Origin: an uncultured Erysipelotrichaceae bacterium
GTDB taxonomy: Bacteria; Bacillota_I; Bacilli_A; Erysipelotrichales; Erysipelotrichaceae
NCBI GenBank assembly: GCA_947385085.1
Contig: CANDJN010000012.1
Span: 1-54,983 of the forward strand
Length of the DNA stretch: 54,983 bases
Direction: 5' to 3'
The translations under genes were made by a program, and so were the position numbers. Position 1 is the stretch's first letter, and each line of letters starts with the position of its first letter. Shown here piece by piece: positions 8,430 through 16,654 of the stretch. Below the pieces are notes generated by a model that saw nothing but the letters and a program-made list of their open reading frames with translations, was not told the DNA's origin and did no database searches.

Positions 8430-8593
8430 GTCATTTCGCTCCTATACATTTCATCTTTGTATCTTAATTATATGCCTTTTGTGGGAAAATAAAATACTGC
8501 ACATGTAATTGCTATGTGTCAAATTGGAAACGGTGGCGCATTTTAGCAATTTCCTGTATAATATTTTCGTCAGAACAATAGGAGGTAAAGTAT

Positions 8594-9310
8594 ATGTCTA
8601 CACCGCATAATGCAGCACAACCGGGTGAGATTGCGAAGGTCGTACTTATGCCCGGAGATCCGCTGCGGGCAAAGTATATCGCGGAAACGTATTTAGAGAA
8701 TCCCAGGCAATTCAATACCGTCCGCAATATGTTTGGATATACCGGAACCTATCAAGGCAAAGAGGTTTCCGTGATGGGATCGGGTATGGGTATGCCAAGC
8801 ATCGGTATTTATTCCTATGAGTTATTTCATTTTTATGATGTGGATGCGATCATAAGAATCGGCAGTGCCGGTGCTTATCATGAGGATTATAAGGTATTTG
8901 ATTTGGTCTTGGCAGATAGCGCATGGAGTGAATCCACCTTTGCGATGGTTCAAAGCGGCGCCGGCGGCGATATTCGCTATCCCAGTGCAGAATTAAATGA
9001 AGTGATTGAAAAAACGGCACAGGACTGTGGAATTGATCTGCATAAGGGCTGCATTCATTCCAGCGATGTGTTCTATCACGAAGCCAATGTCGACGGTTAT
9101 AAGGAGTTTTTGGCCAAGCATGGCTGTGTTTGTGTGGAGATGGAAAGCTACGCGCTGTTCCATAATGCCAATGTTTTGAATAAAAAGGCGGCTTGTCTTT
9201 TAACGATTTCCGATTCCTTTGTGACCAGTGAGGAAACCACAGCACAGGAGCGTCAGACATCGTTCCATACGATGATGAAGGTAGCCTTGGAAGCAGCCAT
9301 TCGCTTATAA
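8594..9310 (+). CDS. deoD: Purine-nucleoside phosphorylase DeoD
   Basis: A 238-aa hexameric-type purine-nucleoside phosphorylase, which releases purine base and ribose-1-phosphate. It shows the family elements in order: MPGDPLRAKYIAE (phosphate loop) near residue 16, GSGMGMPSIGIYSYEL near 62, RIGSAGAY near 87, VEMESYALF near 178 and ISDSF near 201 with the catalytic Asp. Length is typical. AGGAGG precedes the ATG. A possible -10, TATAAT at 8557-8562, has no convincing -35. The window's distant purine genes (permease, guaA) are not in the same operon. Confidence 0.95.
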   Translation: MSTPHNAAQPGEIAKVVLMPGDPLRAKYIAETYLENPRQFNTVRNMFGYTGTYQGKEVSVMGSGMGMPSIGIYSYELFHFYDVDAIIRIGSAGAYHEDYKVFDLVLADSAWSESTFAMVQSGAGGDIRYPSAELNEVIEKTAQDCGIDLHKGCIHSSDVFYHEANVDGYKEFLAKHGCVCVEMESYALFHNANVLNKKAACLLTISDSFVTSEETTAQERQTSFHTMMKVALEAAIRL

Positions 9311-9316
9311 ATTACC

Positions 9317-9363
9317 GGGTTTCATGCGTCATACAAATATGCAATCGCGTGAATCCTTTTTTA
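9317..9363 (+). terminator. Probable terminator after deoD
   Basis: GGGTTTCATGCG (9317-9328) pairs with CGCGTGAATCC (9346-9356) with one bulge and G-U pairs. T's run from 9357 to 9363. Confidence 0.6.
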
Positions 9364-9431
9364 TTTAGGGTTAACATTCATTTTTATGGCGTATGCTATA
9401 GAGGAAACTATTAAGGAAGGGAGCGATATGA

Positions 9432-10331
9432 ATGAAGAAATGGCTGTTTTTCACATCCTTGTGGCTGTTATGCGCCTGTTCATTTCAACTGCCGTATGAT
9501 GTACATAAGGCAGTGCAGTCTCCCTTGGAAATTCCCAATGATGCCTATCATCTGGCAGGACAGTCATTAACGTTATTGGAAGGAAATGAATTTGAAGACG
9601 CGCCTGTTTTGTATTATGTGCGTGATGAAAAAGACTTGACAAAGGTCCTGCAGTATTCCTTTGATCAGCGTCAGTATGAAATTGCTTATCAAAGCGAAAA
9701 GGTCATGGATTTGGATGTTGTGGCTGCCGATCTCAGTTTGCTAAACCCTTTTGATATTTCCTTGACGCAGAGCGATACCACCTATACAAACCAACGTGAT
9801 GAGCTGTTATATACATCGCATCACATTAAGGCAGAAATTCTTGATGATCGCTATGAAGAAGCACGCAGCGAGGCAAAACGAAGGGTGGAAGAACTGATCG
9901 ATGATTCGATGAGAGATGAAGCAAAAATCACGGCGATTCATAATGATATCATTATTCATAGCCGCTATGTGAAAACTTCTGCGGATGATTCCAAGGCACA
10001 AGGCTTATTTCAAGCGTCCACGGTTTTATTGGATGGAAAAGGGGTATGTACCGGCTATAGCCGCGCCTTTATGCTTATGGCAGAGGCGGCAGATATTCCT
10101 GCTCTTTATGTATCTGCGGCAGCGATGAACCATGGATGGAATTATGTATATGATGAGCAGGGATGGCGACACATTGATGTCACATGGGATGATCCCTTTC
10201 CTGATCAGGGAGATCATGTATCTACAGCATTTTTGCATATGGATGAAGCAGCGTTCTTTGAATCAGACAGTCATCAATGGGATTCATCGGAACAAGCAAA
10301 AACCAAGGAGCTGGCAGAACAATTTTTTTGA
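9432..10331 (+). CDS. Transglutaminase-like lipoprotein
   Basis: A 299-aa secreted lipoprotein. The N-terminus has Lys residues, a hydrophobic run and a lipobox-like LCAC (Cys ~16). The C-terminal half is a transglutaminase-like cysteine peptidase fold: Cys in GKGVCTGYSRAF near 206, His in MNHGWNYV near 234, and Asp in HIDVTWDDP near 248, so the Cys-His-Asp triad is complete. Such domains occur in bacterial surface proteases and cross-linkers. The start at 9432 is used because the overlapping ATG at 9428 is in another frame and only 9432 gives the signal peptide. Substrate unknown. Confidence 0.8.
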   Translation: MKKWLFFTSLWLLCACSFQLPYDVHKAVQSPLEIPNDAYHLAGQSLTLLEGNEFEDAPVLYYVRDEKDLTKVLQYSFDQRQYEIAYQSEKVMDLDVVAADLSLLNPFDISLTQSDTTYTNQRDELLYTSHHIKAEILDDRYEEARSEAKRRVEELIDDSMRDEAKITAIHNDIIIHSRYVKTSADDSKAQGLFQASTVLLDGKGVCTGYSRAFMLMAEAADIPALYVSAAAMNHGWNYVYDEQGWRHIDVTWDDPFPDQGDHVSTAFLHMDEAAFFESDSHQWDSSEQAKTKELAEQFF

Positions 10332-10559
10332 TTTTTATCGAGAGAGTAATTTATGGTATCATTATAGTAAATCTAAGGAAACAGCTTAATATTGACAGCT
10401 GTCATTTCATGCATTTGCATTGCCAAAATCGTGCCGATAGTATAGATGGGAATGGATGAAAAGCTTGTGGATGGGAAGCAGGCGTTTGTAAAAACGAAAA
10501 AGGTAATGGTTTGTGGTACTGCATCAAGAAATCATATATGGGAGGTTTGGAGGAATATG

Positions 10560-11123
10560 ATGGAAAAGGGTCAGAAGGCGATTAATTTTTCGCTGAAAGA
10601 TCAGATGAATATGACGATAAGACTATCTGATTTTATCGGGCATAAAGTATTTTTGTTTTTCTTTTCGGAAGTGAACTCGTTGAATGATCAAGTACATATG
10701 ATTAATGTGGCAAAGGAATTCACACATTTTCAACAGTATCATGTTTCGGTGCTGGGAGTGTGTGGCAGTACGGTAGAACAGATCATCCAACAAAGTCACC
10801 GCTTATACATACCGTATTATTTATTGTCTGATGCGGATGCAAATGTTCGCAAAGCCTATGGTGTTTGGAAACAAAAGATGACGTTTGGCAAGCCTTATTG
10901 GATTACCGCACGCACCTCATTATTAATTGATGAAACCGGTATCGTTTATAAAGTGTACCGACGAGCTGCCGTTGACACCAATGCGCAGGAGGTCGTTGCT
11001 TTCCTCCAGCATCAATATGAAAAGGATGAATGGCGCAAGCTTCCACGCCGCACCAAGGAGCGGCTACGTCGTCAACACACAATAGATGCCTCTGTGAATC
11101 AAACAAAGAAAACGCATCCTTAG
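10560..11123 (+). CDS. Peroxiredoxin-fold (BCP-like) protein lacking the peroxidatic cysteine
   Basis: A 187-aa AhpC/TSA-fold protein of the BCP type: GQKAINFSLKDQ at the N-terminus, VLGVCGSTVEQI near 75, LLSDADANVRKAYGVW near 92-107, then the family's typical TSLLIDETGIVYKVYR. The segment that should read YPxxxTPGCT is FFFSEVNSLNDQV, so the peroxidatic Cys is absent. The single remaining Cys near 79 is not at a catalytic position. The start at 10560 (or 10557) follows TTGGAGGAAT; the upstream in-frame ATG at 10446 lacks conserved sequence. It may be a non-catalytic or repurposed protein. Confidence 0.78.
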   Translation: MEKGQKAINFSLKDQMNMTIRLSDFIGHKVFLFFFSEVNSLNDQVHMINVAKEFTHFQQYHVSVLGVCGSTVEQIIQQSHRLYIPYYLLSDADANVRKAYGVWKQKMTFGKPYWITARTSLLIDETGIVYKVYRRAAVDTNAQEVVAFLQHQYEKDEWRKLPRRTKERLRRQHTIDASVNQTKKTHP

Positions 11124-11136
11124 GGCAAGGGTGCGT
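11112..11136 (-). terminator. Terminator for the minus-strand membrane protein gene
   Basis: ACGCATCCTT (11112-11121) pairs with AAGGGTGCGT (11127-11136). Read on the minus strand the hairpin is followed by TTTTCTTTG, so it most likely ends the 11586-11149 transcript. Confidence 0.6.
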
Positions 11137-11148
11137 CGTCATAGGGCT

Positions 11149-11586
11149 TTAACGATGTGAGATGTCGGATTCATTGTATCCGATATAAACGGCTAAGATG
11201 ATGAAAATAATACTGATTAAGCTATTGGTGTCAAATTGGAAAGTGAGATAACCGACGAGTCGAAGCGCAGGTATCCAATCCATGGGACGGATGATAATAT
11301 CATAGCCCATATAAGTACACAATTCGCTGATCAAAAGACTGAGAACGGTTAATCCTGCGCCAAGATAGGAATAATTTTTACTGATGCCCCCTCCGGCTTT
11401 GTGAATCGCTGTGGCGATGACATAGGCGCTTAGCAGATAAAGAATCGGAAAGGACATTTGTATTAATGTTGCGGTAAGCTGATTGAGATACGCAACGACC
11501 ATACCACTGACAATCGCGGTGATCAAACCATATAGAAACGCTTTTTGAAAGCGCTGCTTATTGTTCATGAACCGGGGTGTATGCAT
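11149..11586 (-). CDS. Four-helix membrane protein of unknown function
   Basis: A 145-aa protein with about four hydrophobic segments (roughly residues 16-34, 42-62, 74-92 and 120-140) separated by short polar loops. I recognise no catalytic motif. An AGAGGAA site precedes the start on the minus strand. It is a single gene, convergent with the peroxiredoxin-fold gene. Confidence 0.6.
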   Translation of the reverse strand: MHTPRFMNNKQRFQKAFLYGLITAIVSGMVVAYLNQLTATLIQMSFPILYLLSAYVIATAIHKAGGGISKNYSYLGAGLTVLSLLISELCTYMGYDIIIRPMDWIPALRLVGYLTFQFDTNSLISIIFIILAVYIGYNESDISHR

Positions 11587-11820
11587 GATGAATTCCTCTT
11601 TTCTTATGTGCTCTTTACTGATAGAACATATTCTATTATAGTCGAAGTTATGAAAAACCGCAAGAATCAGCGAGATGCATCATCTATGGTTTAAACTTAT
11701 ACGATAAGAATGATGTGTGAATAGCTTAGCAATATAAATGATTTTAGAACGGATACGAGACTTTACAGCCTCAAAATGTGCGAATGTAACCGCTTACGTT
11801 GAAAAAAGCAAAAAAAAAGC
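11587..11820. other. Intergenic stretch between divergent genes
   Basis: About 230 bp between the minus-strand membrane protein and the lysine-riboswitch promoter. It should hold the promoter of the minus-strand gene. It is AT-rich with an A-run near 11803-11818. I see no gene, repeat or structured RNA in it. Confidence 0.4.
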
Positions 11821-11849
11821 TTGACAATGATATGAGCAGAGCGTATCAT
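11821..11849 (+). promoter_or_regulatory. Sigma-A promoter of the lysine-riboswitch operon
   Basis: A perfect -35 TTGACA (11821-11826) lies 17 bp from TATCAT (11844-11849). The predicted start near 11856 is just before the aptamer. Confidence 0.8.
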
Positions 11850-11867
11850 TTACGCATACAAAAGATC

Positions 11868-12027
11868 GTTATAGAGGCAGCGATGCATCAGAGTAACTGA
11901 GGGAGCCGGCAGGCGTTGAAATCAGCGAAAGGTAACCATCGCCGAAAGCAGAAACAAGGCAAGGTTTCTGTTTGGGGTCATATGGAAACACCTGTGACAC
12001 TCCTTCGTAAAGAAGAGGCGCTATTAC
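11868..12027 (+). ncRNA. Lysine riboswitch aptamer (L-box)
   Basis: The conserved L-box blocks occur in order: AGAGGCAGCGATGCATCAG at 11873, GAGTAACTGAGGGAGCCGG, GCGAAAGGTAACCATCGCCGAAAGC, a variable P4 stem, then GTGACACTCC and AGAAGAGGCGCTATTAC ending at 12027. The P1 arms GTTATAG (11868-11874) and CTATTAC (12021-12027) close the structure with one mismatch. Lysine binding should favour the terminator at 12044 and shut off the ABC importer behind it. Confidence 0.93.
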
Positions 12028-12043
12028 ACAACGCAAACATATG

Positions 12044-12071
12044 AGTCGTGTGAATAGCACGACTTTTGTTT
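12044..12071 (+). terminator. Expression-platform terminator of the lysine riboswitch
   Basis: AGTCGTG (12044-12050) pairs with CACGACT (12058-12064) around TGAATAG. A T-rich run extends to 12071, just upstream of the importer's first gene. Confidence 0.85.
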
Positions 12072-12090
12072 TAGAAAAGAGGAGACAGAT

Positions 12091-12918
12091 ATGAAAAAAG
12101 GATTGGGTTTATTGGCATTGATTGTGTTATTGGGTGGCTGCGGTAACAGTGGCAGCGGAGATGATAGCACCGGTAGCAAGGAAAAGCTCGTTGTCGGAAT
12201 GGAGTGCAACTATGCGCCGTTTAACTGGACGGATACGGATAGCAACGAATACAATTATCCCGTTGAAGCCGGTGGCTATTGTGATGGCTACGATGTTCAG
12301 ATCGCAAAGAATATCGCAGATGCGTTGGATCGTGAATTAGTGATTGCTAAAATGGATTGGGATTCCTTAGAGCCAAGCTTGAACAGTGGGTCGATTGATG
12401 CGATTATTGCCGGTATGACCGATACGGAGGAGCGACGCAAAAATGCGGATTTCACCACTCCCTACTATCAGTCAAAAATGGCATTAATCGTGTTAAAGGA
12501 TGGCAAATATGCCAACGCGACATCATTGGATGATTTCAGCGGCGCTACGGTACAGGGTCAATTGAATACAATGTATGATACAGTAATTGATCAGATTCCC
12601 AATGTCAATCATGCACAGCCGCTGGAGAATTATCCTTATATGATTGCCGCATTGAAGAGCGGAACTGTCGATGCGCTAACCGCTGAAACACCGGTAGCCT
12701 TGGGTGCAGCTGCTGCCCATCCGGAATTGGCTGTCATTGAATTTGAGGATGACAAGGGATTCCAGATTGATTTGAGTGATACAGCGGTTTCCATCGCAGT
12801 CAAGAAGGGCAACAGTGAATTACTGGACGGTATTCAAAAAGCCTTGGATGAAATTAAAGAGGATAGCCGCAAGCAGATGATGGAGGATGCGACAACGCGT
12901 CAGCCCGCCGGTGAATAG
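12091..12918 (+). CDS. Lysine (basic amino acid) ABC importer, substrate-binding lipoprotein
   Basis: A 275-aa extracellular solute-binding protein of family 3 (SBP_bac_3). The signal peptide ends in lipobox LGGC with the lipidated Cys near residue 17. The mature protein starts the family pattern KLVVGMECNYAPFNW and continues GYDVQIAKNIADAL, IIAGMTDTEERRKNADF and LNTMYD. It is the first gene behind the lysine riboswitch and is followed by permease and ATPase, so lysine is the likely ligand. The evidence for lysine is the riboswitch, not the binding residues. Confidence 0.92.
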   Translation: MKKGLGLLALIVLLGGCGNSGSGDDSTGSKEKLVVGMECNYAPFNWTDTDSNEYNYPVEAGGYCDGYDVQIAKNIADALDRELVIAKMDWDSLEPSLNSGSIDAIIAGMTDTEERRKNADFTTPYYQSKMALIVLKDGKYANATSLDDFSGATVQGQLNTMYDTVIDQIPNVNHAQPLENYPYMIAALKSGTVDALTAETPVALGAAAAHPELAVIEFEDDKGFQIDLSDTAVSIAVKKGNSELLDGIQKALDEIKEDSRKQMMEDATTRQPAGE

Positions 12919-12929
12919 CAGGAATTTAT

Positions 12930-13721
12930 ATGAATAGGATGCTTATCTTTGCCGCTGCGAATGGAGGCTTTTTATCAAAGACATGGGATGTTTTTGTAAA
13001 ATATCAGCCACTGTTTCTCAAAGCAATACAATCCACGCTGCTGGTAGCCTTTGTCGGAACGATTGTCGGTCTGTTAATCGGTCTGTTAGTCGGCGCTGTT
13101 CGTGCCATTACCTCCGACAATGAAGTAAACCGCAAGCCGGCAACACGAGTAGTTTATAAAGTGATTTATGTGCTTACCAGCGTATATGTCGAGGTGTTTC
13201 GCGGTACGCCGATGATGGTTCAGGCGATGTTCCTGCATTATACTTTCTTTGCGCCGATGTTTCACTGGTCACCGATTACATCTGCGATGGTGATCATATC
13301 GGTGAATACCGGCGGCTATATGGCAGAGATTGTTCGCTCCGGTATTCAGGCAGTTGAGAAAGGACAGCTGGAAGGAGCTCGCAGTATCGGCATGACCAGC
13401 TTTCAAACGATGCGCTATATCGTATTACCGCAGGCGATTAAAAACTCGTTCCCTTCGATTGGAAATGAGTTTGTCGTCAATATTAAGGACAGTTGTGTTT
13501 TGAACTGTATACAATTTTCCGAGCTGTTCTTTGTGGCGAAAAGCGTCCAGGGATCGACTTTCTCGTATGCGGAACCGTTCTTAATCGTTGGTATCATTTA
13601 TCTGATTTTAACATTTGTGACTTCACGGATTCTAGGCTACATTGAAAAGCGGATGAATCATCAGCGTTCCAGTTATCCTGCATCAATGAGTACGCCAAAA
13701 TCCGGCACCTTGAAAGGATGA
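12930..13721 (+). CDS. Lysine ABC importer permease
   Basis: A 263-aa HisM/GlnP-type membrane permease with about five helices. The ATPase-contacting EAA loop is clear: QLEGARSIGMTSFQTMRY near residues 147-164, followed by VLPQAIKNSFPSIGNEF. A glycine-rich VGTIVGLLIGLLVG lies in an early helix. It starts 12 nt after the binding-protein gene and ends 5 nt before the ATPase start, so this is one operon under the lysine riboswitch. Confidence 0.92.
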   Translation: MNRMLIFAAANGGFLSKTWDVFVKYQPLFLKAIQSTLLVAFVGTIVGLLIGLLVGAVRAITSDNEVNRKPATRVVYKVIYVLTSVYVEVFRGTPMMVQAMFLHYTFFAPMFHWSPITSAMVIISVNTGGYMAEIVRSGIQAVEKGQLEGARSIGMTSFQTMRYIVLPQAIKNSFPSIGNEFVVNIKDSCVLNCIQFSELFFVAKSVQGSTFSYAEPFLIVGIIYLILTFVTSRILGYIEKRMNHQRSSYPASMSTPKSGTLKG

Positions 13722-13726
13722 TCGCT

Positions 13727-14467
13727 ATGGCAAATATCATTCAGATACACCATCTTGAGAAGCATTTTGGTCAGCTGGAAGTATTGAAAAATATTGAATT
13801 TCATGTAGAACAGGGTGAGGTCATTACCATCATCGGTTCCAGTGGCAGCGGTAAGTCAACACTGCTTCGCTGCATTAATTTATTAGAGACTCCGGATGGC
13901 GGTGAGATATTATTTCATGGCCAGGATATTATGAAACAGGGAACGGATATTAATGCCCATCGCACTCATGTGGGAATGGTGTTTCAAAACTTTAATCTGT
14001 TTAATAATAAGAATGTGCTGGATAACTGCATCATCGGACAGATGAAAGTGCTGAAACGCAGCCATCAGGAGGCCGAAGCGAAAGCGATGTATTATTTGGA
14101 AAAGGTTGGAATGAAGGAGTTTGCGAAAGCCGGAAGCGTGCAGTTATCCGGTGGTCAAAAGCAGCGTGTGGCGATTGCCCGTGCCCTATGCATGGAGCCT
14201 GAAGTGCTGTTGTTTGATGAACCGACGAGCGCCTTGGATCCGGAAATGGTCGGCGGTATTTTAGATGTTATGAAGCAGTTGGCCAAAGAGGGGCTCACCA
14301 TGATTGTGGTTACCCATGAAATGGCGTTTGCCAAAGAGGTATCATCACGAGTGATCTTCATGGATCAAGGCGTGATTGCCGAAGAAGGAACACCAGAGGA
14401 TATTTTTGAACATCCCAAACAGGAGCGAACCAAGGAATTTTTACACCGTTATCGTACAGCCGGATAA
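13727..14467 (+). CDS. Lysine ABC importer ATPase
   Basis: A 246-aa polar amino acid ABC ATPase (GlnQ/HisP type). Walker A GSSGSGKST is at residues ~37-45, the Q-loop in VFQNFNLF, the signature LSGGQKQRVAIARAL near 138, Walker B VLLFDEPTSALD near 161 and the H-loop VTHEM near 195. The start at 13727 is preferred over 13718 because GAAAGG lies about 9 nt upstream of it. A terminator follows immediately. Confidence 0.94.
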   Translation: MANIIQIHHLEKHFGQLEVLKNIEFHVEQGEVITIIGSSGSGKSTLLRCINLLETPDGGEILFHGQDIMKQGTDINAHRTHVGMVFQNFNLFNNKNVLDNCIIGQMKVLKRSHQEAEAKAMYYLEKVGMKEFAKAGSVQLSGGQKQRVAIARALCMEPEVLLFDEPTSALDPEMVGGILDVMKQLAKEGLTMIVVTHEMAFAKEVSSRVIFMDQGVIAEEGTPEDIFEHPKQERTKEFLHRYRTAG

Positions 14468-14483
14468 TTCCGGCTTTTTCTTT
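14458..14483 (+). terminator. Terminator of the lysine importer operon
   Basis: AGCCGGA (14458-14464) pairs with TCCGGCT (14469-14475) around TAAT, followed by TTTTC and more T's. The 5' arm overlaps the ATPase stop codon. Confidence 0.9.
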
Positions 14484-14588
14484 TTTGTTACTGACAAGGG
14501 ATAAAAAATAAGTTAGCAAAAAAGAATATAATTGTATACATATTGTGTATTATACGTTGTTTTTATATTGTGCAATTATAATATTAAC

Positions 14589-14927
14589 ATGAAAACAAAT
14601 GTACACACCAATAACGACTTTGCGAAACTACTAAAAGATGCCATACAACGTTCACCCTACACAGAGGCTGATGTTGCGAAGCTTTTAGGCGTTAGTAAGG
14701 GAGCGGTATCTAACTGGGTGAAAGGAAAACGCAAGCCTCGTTTTGACACCGCAAGGCGAATTTTTATCTTATTAAATTTTGATTTATATTATACAATCGG
14801 TACTTTTATACCGGAAGGCGAGCTGCGCCCAAATGAACAAAAATTATTGATGCGAACGCGGAAAATTAATGATGAAGTAAAGGAATCTATGTTGTTAATT
14901 TCGTCGCATATGCCTAAGACTAAATAA
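14589..14927 (+). CDS. XRE-family helix-turn-helix regulator
   Basis: A 112-aa protein. Residues ~8-65 are a Cro/CI-type helix-turn-helix (FAKLLKDAIQ, YTEADVAKLLGVSKGAVSNWVKGKRKP), followed by a short helical tail. The ATG at 14589 is favoured because a TATAAT at 14577-14582 lies just upstream and earlier in-frame codons are hydrophobic and non-conserved. There is no Shine-Dalgarno, so the mRNA may be leaderless. Its target is unknown. Confidence 0.8.
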   Translation: MKTNVHTNNDFAKLLKDAIQRSPYTEADVAKLLGVSKGAVSNWVKGKRKPRFDTARRIFILLNFDLYYTIGTFIPEGELRPNEQKLLMRTRKINDEVKESMLLISSHMPKTK

Positions 14928-14941
14928 AGTAATATGATAAG

Positions 14942-14998
14942 AGGGTGTAATGAAATAGGAAACTCAACCTATGAAAGTTAACATCCTTTTATTTCAGA
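14942..14998 (+). terminator. Terminator after the XRE gene
   Basis: A long imperfect hairpin. AGGGTGTAA (from about 14942) pairs with TTAACATCCT (to about 14989), with inner arms ATAGG and CCTAT, followed by TTTATTTC. Confidence 0.55.
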
Positions 14999-15056
14999 AT
15001 AATAGAGCATAATAAAACAAAAGAATCGTTTAATGTTCAAATACTTATCGTTATTA

Positions 15057-15287
15057 TTAGTATTTAGAAAAATATCTTTTTTCTTTTTCATATTCTTCGG
15101 CAAATTCATGAAGTGCAAAAGTTTTAATGAATTTTATATGAGCTTTTTAATCATCCGCATAAATGATTCCGTTTATGGCATCTTGTGGCATAGCTCAAAA
15201 TGCAGATACAGAAACACCTTGAGCTTTAGCACCAACTTTCATAATATATTTCATATCTTGTTTTTTTGAATAGCCATAAAACAACAC
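15057..15287 (-). pseudogene. Decayed small gene with two in-frame stops (antitoxin/RHH-like)
   Basis: On the minus strand a single frame reads from a possible GTG at 15287 to a stop at 15057-15059, interrupted by TGA (15195-15197) and TAA (15147-15149). The pieces read KKQDMKYIMKVGAKAQGVSV-SAF, then AMPQDAINGIIYADD, then a charged tail with LHEFAEEYEKEKRYFSKY. The first piece resembles ribbon-helix-helix antitoxin-type DNA-binding segments (GVSVSAF...A). The shared frame across both stops argues for a recently inactivated gene. The family assignment is tentative. Confidence 0.5.
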
Positions 15288-15292
15288 CTTAT

Positions 15293-15619
15293 TTATTTTA
15301 ATAGTAATTGAATAACAGTTACCAGTGCCCAAACAAAAAACAGAACACCGTCCAATTTAGTCACCAAGTTTAATGCTTTATTTTCGATTTTTTCCTCTCC
15401 GCATATAGCATTAAAATTCATAAATGAAAAAGCCAAAATCAATAAAGAGTAGTTTGACAAATTGTTACTATCCCCATTATAAAGTGCAAAAGCATATCCA
15501 GCCCAAAGAGGAAGTAAGGCAATTAAAGTAAAACCTTTTAAAAACTTCATGTCTTTTCTTTCACTTGTAAAATAGTTACTTTTTCCTTTCAAATTTTCTG
15601 TTAAATTTTTTTCTGTCAT
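15293..15619 (-). CDS. Small three-helix membrane protein
   Basis: A 108-aa protein with a charged N-terminus (MTEKNLTENLKGK) and three hydrophobic segments. The ATG at 15619 is chosen because AAAGGAG lies 8 nt upstream on the minus strand. It is third in a minus-strand order of XRE regulator, membrane protein and membrane protein, with 120 nt to the upstream gene. I recognise no family function. Confidence 0.6.
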   Translation of the reverse strand: MTEKNLTENLKGKSNYFTSERKDMKFLKGFTLIALLPLWAGYAFALYNGDSNNLSNYSLLILAFSFMNFNAICGEEKIENKALNLVTKLDGVLFFVWALVTVIQLLLK

Positions 15620-15757
15620 AATCGTAACTCCTTTCAAATTTATTGAGAGTTATCTCCCGACTACATTATAATTTATTTCATTCTATGTGTAAAGTATACT
15701 TTACTATTTGTAATAAAAAATGTGCTTGTTTTGGTAACAAACATGAAATTTTTTCTA

Positions 15758-16075
15758 CTATTCAATTTTCTTGTATATCAGAATTGCGACAACCTGTACT
15801 GTCAACACAATGTTGTACATCCATTGAGTACCGTTAGCCATTGTCAGCCAATCAACGATTAGAAGTTCGGATAATTTGGCATAGGAATTCATCAAAATGA
15901 TAAATGTAATCGTAGAGAAAATACTTGCTTTCCCAAGGATTGTCCGTCCTCTTTCATCTCGTGACGTTTTTAAAAAGAATAGTATAATTACAGCAATGCT
16001 AATCACTAAGGTATACCACATGCCTATTTTAAATACTGTCGTACTACTGAGAATTGTCTTTAACAGCTCAATCAT
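15758..16075 (-). CDS. Small three-helix membrane protein paired with XRE regulator
   Basis: A 105-aa protein with about three membrane segments (near residues 15-35, 48-65 and 80-100) and a basic loop (KTSRDERGR) between the first two. Its ATG overlaps the stop of the upstream XRE gene (ATGA at 16072-16075), so the two are translationally coupled. XRE regulators coupled to small membrane proteins are common in Bacillota, but the role is not established. Confidence 0.65.
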   Translation of the reverse strand: MIELLKTILSSTTVFKIGMWYTLVISIAVIILFFLKTSRDERGRTILGKASIFSTITFIILMNSYAKLSELLIVDWLTMANGTQWMYNIVLTVQVVAILIYKKIE

Positions 16076-16296
16076 TTTTCTGCCTCCTCAAAGTTAAACA
16101 AATCTTCGATCGCTATATCAAATATTCTCGCAATGCTATATGCCAACAGCATAGACGGATTGTATCTGTTTCTTTCAAGCTGTATAATTGTTTGCCGAGA
16201 TACTCCAACAAGGTCAGCGAGTTCTTGCTGACTCATTCGTTTTGTAGCTCTATAAATATGTATCTTACTATCAAAAGAATACTTTTGCTTTGCCAT
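16072..16296 (-). CDS. Small XRE-family regulator
   Basis: A 74-aa protein that is almost only a helix-turn-helix: IYRATKRMSQQELADLVGVSRQTIIQLERNRYNPS, then a dimerisation-like tail ending LFNFEEAEK. It belongs to the compact YozG/PlcR-N-like type that usually autoregulates its own operon. It overlaps the following membrane protein gene by 4 nt. The preceding 16297-16430 should contain its promoter. Confidence 0.85.
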   Translation of the reverse strand: MAKQKYSFDSKIHIYRATKRMSQQELADLVGVSRQTIIQLERNRYNPSMLLAYSIARIFDIAIEDLFNFEEAEK

Positions 16297-16654
16297 TTAG
16301 CCACCGCCTTATTTCAAATTCAGCTCATTATAACATATTTCTTACTTTTTGTGTGGGATTTATATTTATACCTTATAGGAAAGCGTGTAAATCTGTACAG
16401 AAATACACACTTTATCATCGTGTAACATACAGTCTTCCAGTTATCGTCTTTATGTAATACTAGCTCAAATCGCGATACTTGTATTGCTTTTGTCTAATTG
16501 TCAATAAATTCTACAGTAGCCTTAACTTTTACATTATTCTCATGGCAATAAACTACCCCTTTATGTCATTCTTATGCAATTCGTCGCTGCTTACTTTCAT
16601 TGGAATATGTGGGTATACGCGTATCATGTGATGAAAAAAAATAAAAAAATAAGG
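16297..16654. other. Intergenic stretch, possibly with a decayed minus-strand frame
   Basis: About 360 bp between the minus-strand XRE gene and the GntR operon promoter. On the minus strand between roughly 16400 and 16560 a frame reads HENNVKVKATVEFIDN, a stop at 16494-16496, then TKAIQVSRFELVLHKDDNWK. This could be a small decayed gene or chance. The palindrome ATACGCGTAT sits near 16613-16622. Nothing else is recognisable. Confidence 0.3.

Noticed and set aside
10446..10559. Upstream start for the peroxiredoxin-fold gene
   Set aside because: The extra 38 residues are not conserved in the family, and the better Shine-Dalgarno is at 10549-10553.
15033..15269. Plus-strand 78-codon open frame
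   Set aside because: Its translation is Phe-rich with no motif; the minus strand of the same region gives a better interrupted gene.
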